Shown piece by piece: positions 27,033 to 35,700 of a DNA stretch of 64,000 bases. The position numbers and the translations under genes are program-made. Where the stretch lies: assembly GCF_002217475.1 (NCBI RefSeq), contig NZ_MUHH01000004.1, forward strand, positions 1 through 64,000, read 5' to 3'. The stretch comes from Flavobacterium tructae. GTDB lineage: Bacteria; Bacteroidota; Bacteroidia; Flavobacteriales; Flavobacteriaceae. The notes under the pieces are model-generated. The model was not told where the DNA came from. It did no database searches and was given only the letters and a program-made list of their open reading frames with translations. Position 1 is the first letter of the stretch; the number at the start of each line of letters is the position of its first letter.

Positions 27033-29474
27033 TTAAACTTGTGGGGCTGAAACGATATTTTTTTGAAACTCTTCGGCAGCCGGGAATTTAGCCCAGTACC
27101 ATTCTCTGTAACAAAAGTTCAGATTGGCTTTTTTATGAGGCATTTCGATTACTTTTTGAATTTTAAATCCAACGTGAGCTTTGTTCATCATCGAAGCGAT
27201 AGAATCTACAGAACCTTCACCTACCATTTTGCCTACTTTTGATTCGCTCAATACAAAATCCATCATAGATTGTGTTGCCGGAGAACCGTATTTTAGTTTC
27301 GGATCCGTTGGTGCGATAAACTGGTGCGTTCCATAATCAGACGGAAGTACGTCATAGTATTCTCCCACAATGTCACGGCTCGCCCAATACACTTCGATAT
27401 TAAAAGTAGGAACACCATTAGCTTCTCCAATGTAACTGTGCGAGTGACCACCCGGAAGCAACGTGCGATAAAATACCTCCAAATCGCGAATGGGCCAGTT
27501 CATCTGCCAGATTTTTAAAGCATGTTCGCGGTGAAACCACTCGTGAAGCATCTCCAAATCTTTGTCGACATCTACCGGACGCAAGGTGATTGTTACATTT
27601 TCTTTCTCAAAATAACGGCTGAAAACAGTAGTGTTTGCTTGTGGCTGAATTAATTTTTTAGAGAAAAAGTGTCTGTTTAAAGGATTTGGGAAAGTTTTGT
27701 ACACCGCCGGATTGGTTCTTGGTGCACTGGCCTCATCCATATTGTTTAGACTGGTTAGTAAATTTCCTTTTACGATTAATTTGACACTTTCGGTGAAATG
27801 GGAGACTAAACCTGTAACATCTGATTCTCCCTCTTTTTTGATCGCTTCGTAAATCAGGTTAAGCAGTGTATCTTCGTCGGCAAGTTTGTTCTTACCCAAA
27901 GCGCTCACAATTCCAAGCAAGTGATTGATTAAGAAATAGTACCCCCAGAAATCAATAATTCTTTTTTCAGCAATAAAAGAACGGCTGTCTTTACCAAATT
28001 CCGGAATCAAACGTTCCAGTTCTTCTACTTGTCCCTGACGGAAAAAGTATCCTTGATTGTCTCTGAAATAGAATTTTGAAGGGAAAAGATTTTCATCGAA
28101 TTCAACCATTACATTCTGTTGGTGAAATTCTGAACCAAATCCGTATTTGTTGAAAATACCAATTAAAGGCGTAAGGCTAATATTCAGGTATTGTTTGAAC
28201 CAGGCAATAGCAGTGTCTGCTACTGTCAAATCCTGTCTTTTGGCCGATTCTTCAATCAGAGTTACGATTCTTGGGAGTTCAGTCAAAATGTTATCCTGTG
28301 TCAAAGAAGCTACCAGCGTCACATTTTTATTAGCGTTGGCTCCATGAAAAGGATTTTGACGAATGCTGGTACTGAAACCGTCAATAATTTTATCTTCATA
28401 AACCACTGTAATGAACGCAGGATCAGTAATAAGCTGAATTTGAGGGTAATCTTTCTGGATTCCTTTTCCCCAATCTGTTTTCATCAGCTGTGCGGCATCA
28501 TAACCACGATTTAATTCGTGTAGGTAATTGACACGGAAGGAATTAGTGATTTTTACATGCAAAGAGAATTTATACATCCATTCACTGTCGGCATTGTAAA
28601 CGGTACGAACAGATGAAGTCGCTGCATAAGAAGGTCCAAATTGCCCCAAACTGAAAAGAAGCTGTTTAGACTGCATTTCTTTCACCTCTTTTTGCTCCAA
28701 TAAATAAGTCGCTTCCCAAGGGTGAACCGGTACTATTTTGTATTGCGAATAGAAATCCAGTAATTCTGTGGCATTTTTATCAGCAAATTGCGAAACTTCT
28801 TTTCTTAGATAGTCGGTAATCAAATAGTCTTCGGCACTTTTTTCGGCTACATTTTCCGGATGGATCAGGAAATAGTGGAGCGGGAATTGTCCTTGGGTTT
28901 CAGGAGAATATTGAACCAATTCGTCCTTTGTAAATCCTTCTCTGCTTTTTGGCAACGGATGTACGGTATGTCCCAGGATCAAAGATTGTTCAGAAGCAAT
29001 AAAAGACTGTTCCGGATTGTTGGCTGTACGGTCACTGTTTTTGTAATGTTCCAGATAAAGTGCCAGATTCTCGATGCTGTTTTGCATGCGTTTTTGCGTA
29101 GGAACAGGATCAATATCAGGATTTTCTGTTTTAGAATAAGCCGCAACAAGTTCCGTAAATTCGATTGGATTTATTTCCCGGAATGCATCTGTTGCAATAG
29201 TACGTGACACTACGGGAAATCCGAAAGCATGTACGCCACTTTCAGAAAAATAAACCAAAGGAGCAAAAACTTCCTGACCAATAGCAGTGAAGTCAAATTT
29301 AAGAAAAGAGCTATGATCGATAGTTTTCATAAATTCGGCCAAAGCAGGGTCGTATTTCGGAACACCTTCGTATTGGATCCAATTGCTAAATTCTCTGCAA
29401 TAGCAATTGAGCAGGGATTTGTAGTTTACTTGTTCTGCCAGTTGGTAAAAATTAGTTGAGTCTGTGGTATTCAT
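27033..29474 (-). CDS. fusion: IucA/IucC NIS synthetase plus C-terminal GNAT acyltransferase
   Basis: Two-domain enzyme, 813 aa. Residues about 140-590 form an IucA/IucC + FhuF-like synthetase (GHTVHPLPKSREGF, VPVHPWEATYLLEQKEV, LHVKITNSFRVNYLHEL, FHQQNVMVEFDENLFPSKFY). Residues about 625-805 form a GNAT acyltransferase of the AlcB/IucB type (TITLRPVDVDKDLEMLHEWF, IWQMNWPIRDLEVFY, GVPTFNIEVYWASRDIVGEYY). The GNAT part would acylate the hydroxylamine made by the hydroxylase, and the synthetase part would condense the hydroxamate with a carboxylate. DfoC of Erwinia joins the same two activities in the opposite order. The start overlaps the decarboxylase stop by 23 nt, so the two are translationally linked. 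Confidence 0.92.
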   Translation of the reverse strand: MNTTDSTNFYQLAEQVNYKSLLNCYCREFSNWIQYEGVPKYDPALAEFMKTIDHSSFLKFDFTAIGQEVFAPLVYFSESGVHAFGFPVVSRTIATDAFREINPIEFTELVAAYSKTENPDIDPVPTQKRMQNSIENLALYLEHYKNSDRTANNPEQSFIASEQSLILGHTVHPLPKSREGFTKDELVQYSPETQGQFPLHYFLIHPENVAEKSAEDYLITDYLRKEVSQFADKNATELLDFYSQYKIVPVHPWEATYLLEQKEVKEMQSKQLLFSLGQFGPSYAATSSVRTVYNADSEWMYKFSLHVKITNSFRVNYLHELNRGYDAAQLMKTDWGKGIQKDYPQIQLITDPAFITVVYEDKIIDGFSTSIRQNPFHGANANKNVTLVASLTQDNILTELPRIVTLIEESAKRQDLTVADTAIAWFKQYLNISLTPLIGIFNKYGFGSEFHQQNVMVEFDENLFPSKFYFRDNQGYFFRQGQVEELERLIPEFGKDSRSFIAEKRIIDFWGYYFLINHLLGIVSALGKNKLADEDTLLNLIYEAIKKEGESDVTGLVSHFTESVKLIVKGNLLTSLNNMDEASAPRTNPAVYKTFPNPLNRHFFSKKLIQPQANTTVFSRYFEKENVTITLRPVDVDKDLEMLHEWFHREHALKIWQMNWPIRDLEVFYRTLLPGGHSHSYIGEANGVPTFNIEVYWASRDIVGEYYDVLPSDYGTHQFIAPTDPKLKYGSPATQSMMDFVLSESKVGKMVGEGSVDSIASMMNKAHVGFKIQKVIEMPHKKANLNFCYREWYWAKFPAAEEFQKNIVSAPQV

Positions 29475-30972
29475 CTCCGTTTTGTTTTATGAGGTTAAGA
29501 ATGTTTTTAATATCATTTAGGGTGGTAAGAGGATTTAAAATGGTGAATTTCAGGTAGAATTCCCCATTTACTTTGGTGCTGGCAACCAGTACTTCTCCGC
29601 CATAGAAAAGCTTCTCTTTGATGTATTTGTTGACGTCACAAGAGTTTGATTCAACGGGTCCGTCCAGATAGCGGAACAATAAAATACCAATATCAGAGTG
29701 GCATAACAGTTCAAAATTCGGATCGGCTTCAATGTAGGCAGCAGTTTGTTGAGTGATTTCAATTAAGGCTTCAGTAAATTGTCCAAGCTTTTTCTTGCCC
29801 ATATAACGAAGCGTAAACCAAAGTTTCAAAGCATCAAAACGGCGTGTGGTCTGAACAATCGATTTATTAACCTGAGCCGGAAGCACATCGTAATTTTGTT
29901 CTTTTGGATTCAAATAATCCGCGTGATGCTTGATAATGTTGAGCTGAAGTTTGTCTTTTACAATAAAAGCACTGCTGCTCACTGGCTGGAAGAACGATTT
30001 GTGGTAATCGATGGTTACAGAATCGGCAAGTTCGATACCGTTTAATAAATGCCTTTGTTTTTCTGTCAGTAATAATCCACATCCATAAGCTGCATCTACG
30101 TGAAGCCATAAATTATAGCGGTTGGCAATATCAGCAATGGTTTTTAGAGGATCAACATTACCGAAATCGGTCGTACCTGCTGTTGCGGTAATAGCAATTG
30201 GAATGTTTCCTCTTCTAATTTCGTCCGCAATCGCTTTTTCCAGTTTTTCAGGATCCATACGGTATCTTTGATCTACTCCGACGTTTACGATTGCCTGTTC
30301 TCCAAGACCTAAAACCCAGGTAGTTTTATGATTGCTGAAATGCGCCTTGTCCGAAACAAAAATTCTGTATTTGTGTGCATCCGGAGGAAGACCTTCCAAT
30401 TTGATATTCCATTTCTGATACTGCAAAGCATAGTAATCTCTCGCCAATAGCAGCCCCATTAAATTACTTTGAGAGCCTCCCGCTGTAAAAACACCATCGC
30501 CCTGAGTATAGCCAATCTGCTCGCTTGTCCAGTCAATCAGTTTTCTTTCGATAAAAGTTCCACCGGCGCTTTGGTCGTAAGTATCTTGTGAGGAGTTGAT
30601 GGCACTGATCAGAATTTCGGCAGCTAGTGCGGGAATAACAACGGGACAGTTTAGGTGGGCAATATATTCCGGAAGGTGGAAGGCAGTAGCATGGTTAACA
30701 TATAGCTCGTCTACTTCGTTCAGCAGACTTTCGTAATCGGGTAGTGGAGTGTCAAAATCTATCTCTTCAACTTTGGCTCTGATTTCCTCAGGTTTGATTC
30801 CGCTGAAAGGTTTTTTGTTATTTTTTAGGAAATTCGAAACACGTTCCTGTGCTAATTTCATGGCTTGAGCGTATTCTGTTCCGGAGTTTTGATGGAAAAT
30901 GTCTTTATAAAAATCCTGGTCCTGCTGGACTCCTTTTTCGGTGACTTCTGTACGGATCAATGTGGTATTCAT
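29452..30972 (-). CDS. PLP-dependent group II decarboxylase (lysine/diaminobutyrate type)
   Basis: Fold-type I PLP enzyme, 506 aa, in the DesA/DfoJ/RhbB group. Seen: TAGGSQSNLMGLLLARDYY (phosphate-binding), TATAGTTDFGNVDPL, LWLHVDAAYGCG (pyridine-N Asp) and DYHKSFFQPVSSSAF, with Lys325 as the Schiff-base residue. In siderophore operons this family makes the diamine backbone: cadaverine from lysine for desferrioxamine and bisucaberin, or 1,3-diaminopropane from 2,4-diaminobutyrate for rhizobactin 1021. No aminotransferase that would make diaminobutyrate is present nearby, which slightly favours lysine or ornithine as substrate. It lies 33 bp after the nitroreductase gene. Confidence 0.92.
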   Translation of the reverse strand: MNTTLIRTEVTEKGVQQDQDFYKDIFHQNSGTEYAQAMKLAQERVSNFLKNNKKPFSGIKPEEIRAKVEEIDFDTPLPDYESLLNEVDELYVNHATAFHLPEYIAHLNCPVVIPALAAEILISAINSSQDTYDQSAGGTFIERKLIDWTSEQIGYTQGDGVFTAGGSQSNLMGLLLARDYYALQYQKWNIKLEGLPPDAHKYRIFVSDKAHFSNHKTTWVLGLGEQAIVNVGVDQRYRMDPEKLEKAIADEIRRGNIPIAITATAGTTDFGNVDPLKTIADIANRYNLWLHVDAAYGCGLLLTEKQRHLLNGIELADSVTIDYHKSFFQPVSSSAFIVKDKLQLNIIKHHADYLNPKEQNYDVLPAQVNKSIVQTTRRFDALKLWFTLRYMGKKKLGQFTEALIEITQQTAAYIEADPNFELLCHSDIGILLFRYLDGPVESNSCDVNKYIKEKLFYGGEVLVASTKVNGEFYLKFTILNPLTTLNDIKNILNLIKQNGDEYHRLN

Positions 30973-31005
30973 AAAATAGTTGTTTTAAGGGGTTAAAGTT
31001 ATTTT

Positions 31006-31638
31006 TCAGTCGAGGTAGACGACTTTTTTAGATAAAGGGGTTCTCTTTTTTTTGGAAGGTTTTAAGGCTTCGGGATAATATCCCAGATAAAGAAGCCCTA
31101 GTGATTTTTCATTTTCTGAGAGACCAAATTTTGCCACATAATCGATAGCTACTCCTTTGGTACTCCAGTAACTGCCCATTTTATGAGCATGGCAGGTAAG
31201 CGCAATATTTTGTACAGCTGAAGAGACTGCAGCAATTTCTTCCCATTCAGGCAGGTCAATTTTGGTGTTTTTCACCAGGACTACTCCAATCATGCAGGCT
31301 GCATTGAGCGGATAATTTTCGAGATAAGAAAGCTTGTCTTTTTGATCTTCCGGAGATAATTCAGTATAAAAATCTTTGTAATAGTGAGCCATATATTCAC
31401 CATACTTCTTCAAATATTTGCCCCTAAAAACGATAAACCTCCAGGGTTCTGTCATTTTGTGAGTAGGAGCCCAAGTGGCATTCGTCAAAATTTCTTCAAG
31501 CAATTGATCCGGTAATTCTCCCTTGATAAACTGATTGGCATAGACGCTTCTCCTGTTACGGATGTTCTTCGAAATTTTGTTTAATTTATAAGAAGAGTCT
31601 GATAGCTTGATTTTGCTGGGGTTGTTCTTAATTTTCAT
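31006..31638 (-). CDS. nitroreductase-family flavoprotein, first gene of the siderophore run
   Basis: FMN-dependent oxidoreductase of 210 aa. Signature: IRNRRSVYANQFIKGELPDQ (FMN phosphate contact at RRS), ILTNATWAPTHKMTEPWRF, IAAVSSAVQNIALTCHAHKMG and LGLLYLGYYPE. It belongs to the short (about 180-210 aa) nitroreductases that use NAD(P)H. It is the promoter-proximal gene of the siderophore operon, directly after the operator-like site. Its task is unknown: possible roles are flavin/ferric reduction in iron release, or reduction of a precursor. The first 20 residues are Lys/Asn rich, and the start could be the ATG at 31638 or slightly inside. Confidence 0.88.
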   Translation of the reverse strand: MKIKNNPSKIKLSDSSYKLNKISKNIRNRRSVYANQFIKGELPDQLLEEILTNATWAPTHKMTEPWRFIVFRGKYLKKYGEYMAHYYKDFYTELSPEDQKDKLSYLENYPLNAACMIGVVLVKNTKIDLPEWEEIAAVSSAVQNIALTCHAHKMGSYWSTKGVAIDYVAKFGLSENEKSLGLLYLGYYPEALKPSKKKRTPLSKKVVYLD

Positions 31639-31705
31639 TTATTTTGGAAATTTTTCTAAGAAAATTCTTTTTTATTTTGGCCAAATAAAAATAAATTTGT
31701 AAGTA

Positions 31706-31730
31706 ATTCTTATTTAGAATGAATAAGAAT
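31706..31730 (-). promoter_or_regulatory. operator-like dyad upstream of the siderophore biosynthesis operon
   Basis: Arms ATTCTTATT (31706-31714) and AATAAGAAT (31722-31730) form a perfect 9-bp dyad around 7 bp. The segment 31706-31720 is the exact reverse complement of the element at 17734-17748 before the receptor gene, and about 22 of 25 positions agree over the whole site. It lies just downstream of the -7 box, so binding would block transcription. Probable iron repressor (Fur-like) operator; regulator identity is inferred. Confidence 0.7.
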
Positions 31731-31739
31731 AGTTCGAAA

Positions 31740-31747
31740 CAAAAGTA
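31740..31747 (-). promoter_or_regulatory. promoter -7 element of the siderophore operon
   Basis: TACTTTTG on the minus strand matches TAnnTTTG exactly. The predicted start is near 31733, adjoining the dyad at 31706-31730, leaving a leader of about 95 nt before the nitroreductase start. I do not see a good TTG -33 box at standard spacing. The remaining DNA up to 32333 is very AT-rich with no ORF or RNA structure that I can support. Confidence 0.55.
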
Positions 31748-32333
31748 TAAATTTATCTGACAGAAAAAAAAGTTTTTTTTAAAATTTATACGAATGAACG
31801 TACACTTGTCTTTAAATCTTTTTGATTTTTATTATTTAATATATTGATTTTAAGTAATTTATGTTTTAGTGTTTAAAGTCTTTTTACAGCTATTATTAAA
31901 TTGTAAAAAAGAAGTTACGTGTAATTTTTACAGATAAAAAGAGAGGCGAAAACACTTGTTTTATTTTGGATTCTTACAAGAAGTTAAATGAGGAGAGCAA
32001 ACCAGCAGGGAAGTAGCATTTAGCCTAGTTTTAGGAACTTTTCAGCAAAATTTTTATGGAATTATTCTCGTCCATTTTGAAATAGAAAAGGGGTGGGAAT
32101 TTTAGAATTTTGAAGCTCTTTTTTGAGTAAAAATGCCTCAGGATGGATTAATTTAATTTTAAATTGAGAATAGTTGTTTTGAATTAACTTTTAAATGTGA
32201 TAAAATTCTTTAATTTTTAGTTTTTAATGTGATAATTGTAATTTTTGTTGCTATAAATAAATAAAGTCATAAAAGTTAGTAGCTTCTTGTTGTAAGTGTA
32301 AAATTATTTTGTGACATCGTTTAAATTTGTGAG

Positions 32334-32711
32334 GTGCGAAAAATCATTATATATCTCTTCATCTTTTTAATTGTATCCAATATTGGGTTCTTTCAGCAGT
32401 TTTATAAATTGCCGATATTGCTGGAGCATTTTAAGGAACATCAGCAAAGACATGATATCAGTTTTTTTGATTTTTTGGAAATGCATTATTGGGGAGAAGA
32501 TTTAAAAGACAATGATTCTGATCGTGATATGCAGCTTCCGTTTAAGAACATATCCGGACCTTACGTACAGCTGGTGTTTGTTCCGCAGGACAAACCGGTA
32601 TTTTATATTCCTTTTACCGTTGGATTTTCACCATCGGGTACAACTCCTTATACCTCAGATTTGTATTCAAATCCTTCCTTGTTTTCGGTATTTCGCCCTC
32701 CTGTAGCCTAA
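32334..32711 (+). CDS. small exported/membrane-anchored protein of unknown function, metal-efflux operon
   Basis: 125-aa protein starting with GTG. Residues 1-22 (MRKIIIYLFIFLIVSNIGFF) form a signal peptide or anchor. The rest contains LPILLEHFKEHQQRHDISFFDFLEMHYWGEDLKDND, with a His/Asp/Glu-rich patch that could bind metal, then FVPQDKPVFYIPF. I do not recognise a Pfam family, but short proteins with the LEHFxEHxxxxxxxSFxxFLxxHY pattern are often found just before CusA/CzcA genes in Bacteroidota. It is 83 bp upstream of the RND gene and probably in the same transcript. A metal-sensing or chaperone role would be inference only. Confidence 0.75.
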   Translation: MRKIIIYLFIFLIVSNIGFFQQFYKLPILLEHFKEHQQRHDISFFDFLEMHYWGEDLKDNDSDRDMQLPFKNISGPYVQLVFVPQDKPVFYIPFTVGFSPSGTTPYTSDLYSNPSLFSVFRPPVA

Positions 32712-32794
32712 TTTGATTTTATAGAATTTTTATTATGGTTAAGACATTTTTGATGTTTTAGCCCTGGCATTACTATATTCAAATAAATTAAATT

Positions 32795-35700
32795 ATGCTT
32801 AATAAGATCATACAGTTCTCCGTTAAAAATAAACTGGTAATTGGGATCTTCACGTTGCTATGGATTATCTATGGTGTGTTTGAAGTAACCCGTTTACCTA
32901 TTGATGCCGTTCCTGACATCACCAACAATCAGGTACAAATTATTACAACCGCTCCGTCTTTGGGAGCCGAAGATGTGGAACGCTTAATTACATTTCCAAT
33001 CGAACAGGCGATTAGTAATATACCGCAGCTGAAAGAAAGCCGCAGTATTTCGCGTTTTGGACTTTCGTTGGTTACGATTGTTTTTGCTGACGATACAGAC
33101 GTGTATTGGGCACGTCAGCAGGTGGTAGAACGATTGCAAAAAGTAGAAATTGCAGAGAACGCGAGTATTCCTGAAATGGCACCCGCAACTACAGGTCTGG
33201 GCGAGATTTACCAGTATGTTTTGAAACCGCAACCCGGATATGAAACGAAGTATTCTCTGGAAGACCTGCGTACTATTCAGGATTGGACAATAAGAAGACA
33301 GCTTCTGGGAACTCCCGGAATTGCCGATGTCGCTACTTTTGGAGGGAAACTAAAACAATATGAGGTTGCCGTTAATCCGTCGCGGCTTAAAGCGCAGAAC
33401 CTGACTATTAAAGAAGTTTTTACAGCCCTGAACAGTAATAACGAAAATACGGGTGGGGCCTATATTGAAAAAGGGCCAACGGTACTTTACATCCGAAGTG
33501 TTGGATTGACTCGAAACATAAAAGACATTCAGAATATTATTGTCAAAAATACACAGGCCGGAACTCCAATTCTGATTAAAGATATTGCTGAGGTAAAAAT
33601 GTCTTCTGCCATACGCTACGGAGCCTTAACGACAGATGATATTGGCGAGTCGGTTGGTGGAATTGTAATGATGCTTAAAGGAGAGAATGCCAGTAATGTG
33701 ATCGTAAAGGTTAAAAAACGAGTTGCTGAAATTGAGAAAATCTTACCCAAAGGTTTAAAAATAGAACCTTTTTTAGATCGGACTAAAATGGTAGATAATG
33801 CTATTGGAACGGTAGAGAAGAATCTTATAGAAGGGGCTCTGATTGTAGTATTGGTACTGGTACTTTTTTTAGGCAATTTGCGAGCAGGTTTTATTGTAGC
33901 TTCGGTAATTCCTTTGGCCATGCTGTTTGCCATTATCATGATGAATACGTTTGGTGTGAGCGGGAATTTAATGAGCTTGGGTGCGCTTGATTTTGGTTTG
34001 ATAGTCGATGGCGCGGTGATTATTGTGGAAGCCATTTTACATCATATTCATTCCTCCAAAAAATACAAAGAAATCGATTCTATTTCACAAGAAGAGATGG
34101 ATAAGGAAGTGACGGGATCAGCAGGACGCATGATGAACGCTGCGGTATTTGGACAGATTATTATTCTGATCGTATACCTTCCGATCTTATCACTGGAAGG
34201 CATCGAAGGAAAGATGTTCAAGCCAATGGCACAAACGGTGGCCTTTGCCATTTTAGGAGCCTTTATACTGTCGCTTACCTATGTTCCTATGGTAAGTGCT
34301 TTGTTCATTAGCAAAAAAATAAATCATAAACCGAATTTATCGGATCGAATAATGACAAATCTGGAGTCTTATTATGAAAGAGTTTTGTCACGAGCATTGC
34401 AGGTTAGAAAAGGGATTGTGATTTCAGCTTTCGTTTTGTTTGGTATCGCCTTGTTGCTTTTTAGCCGAATGGGCGGTGAATTTATACCACAATTGGAAGA
34501 AGGTGATTTTGCCGTAGAAACTCGTTTATTGTTGGGAACAAATTTGTCAACTACGACAGCAACCATTGAGAAAATTTCGACTGCATTAAAAAATACTTAT
34601 CCGGAAGTAGAAAAAGTCGTTTCGAGAATCGGGAGTGCCGAGATTCCAACAGATCCTATGCCTATAGAAGGAGGTGATATGATTATTGTCCTGAAGGATA
34701 AATCAGAATGGACCAGTGCTTCTTCGTTTCCTGAATTAGCAGATCAAATGACCCAAACCGTTAAAGAGGTTGCACCGGGAGTTACGACTGGTTTTCAGTT
34801 TCCGGTTCAGATGCGTTTTAACGAATTAATGACGGGAGCAAAGCAGGATTTGGTTTGTAAAATTTACGGAGAAGATTTGGACAAACTGGCTCAATATGCC
34901 GAGCAGTTGGGAGCCATTAGTAATACTGTTGAAGGAGCTACAGATCTTTATGTGGAGAAAGTTACCGGAATGCCACAAATTGTTATTGACTATGATTGGG
35001 CAGAAATGGCGAAATACGGTATTTATGTTTCAGACATCAATCAAACCGTAAATGCCGCTTTTGCAGGAGCTGTAGCAGGCAGTATTTATGAAGGAGAAAA
35101 AAAGTTTGATATGGTGGTACGTGTAGAAGCCAGCGGACGGAAAGATATTGAGGATGTTCGAAATTTACTGATTTCAACCCGTTCCGGAATGCAGATTCCG
35201 TTGTACCAGGTCGCTTCGGTAAAAGAAGTGGAAGGCCCGAACCAGATTCAGCGGGAAGATGCTAAAAGGAGAATTATTGTTGGTTTTAATGTAAGAGGCA
35301 GGGATGTTGAATCTATTGTTGAAGAATTGCAAAAGAAAGTAAACAGTCAGATCAAATTTGCTCCGGGTTATTACATTACCTATGGAGGTACTTTTGAAAA
35401 CCTGCAACAGGCAAAATCCCGTCTGGGAGTTGCGGTTCCGGCCGCTTTGTTTATGATTTTGGCGCTGTTGTATTTTGCTTTCCGATCTTTTAAAGAAGGC
35501 ATTATCATTTTTACTGCCATTCCGTTATCGGCAATTGGCGGTGTTTTTGGACTGGCGTTGCGGGATATGCCGTTTAGTATTTCGGCTGGTGTTGGTTTTA
35601 TTGCCTTGTTTGGCGTAGCTGTTTTAAATGGAATTGTTTTAATCTCCGAGTTCAACCGAATACAAAAACAAGGTGAAATTACCGATCCGCTTCAAATTAT

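Noticed and set aside
31748..32333. Possible riboswitch or small RNA in the long AT-rich gap
   Set aside because: No conserved aptamer core or stable hairpin that I can recognise; only AT-rich DNA and the promoter/operator on the other side.
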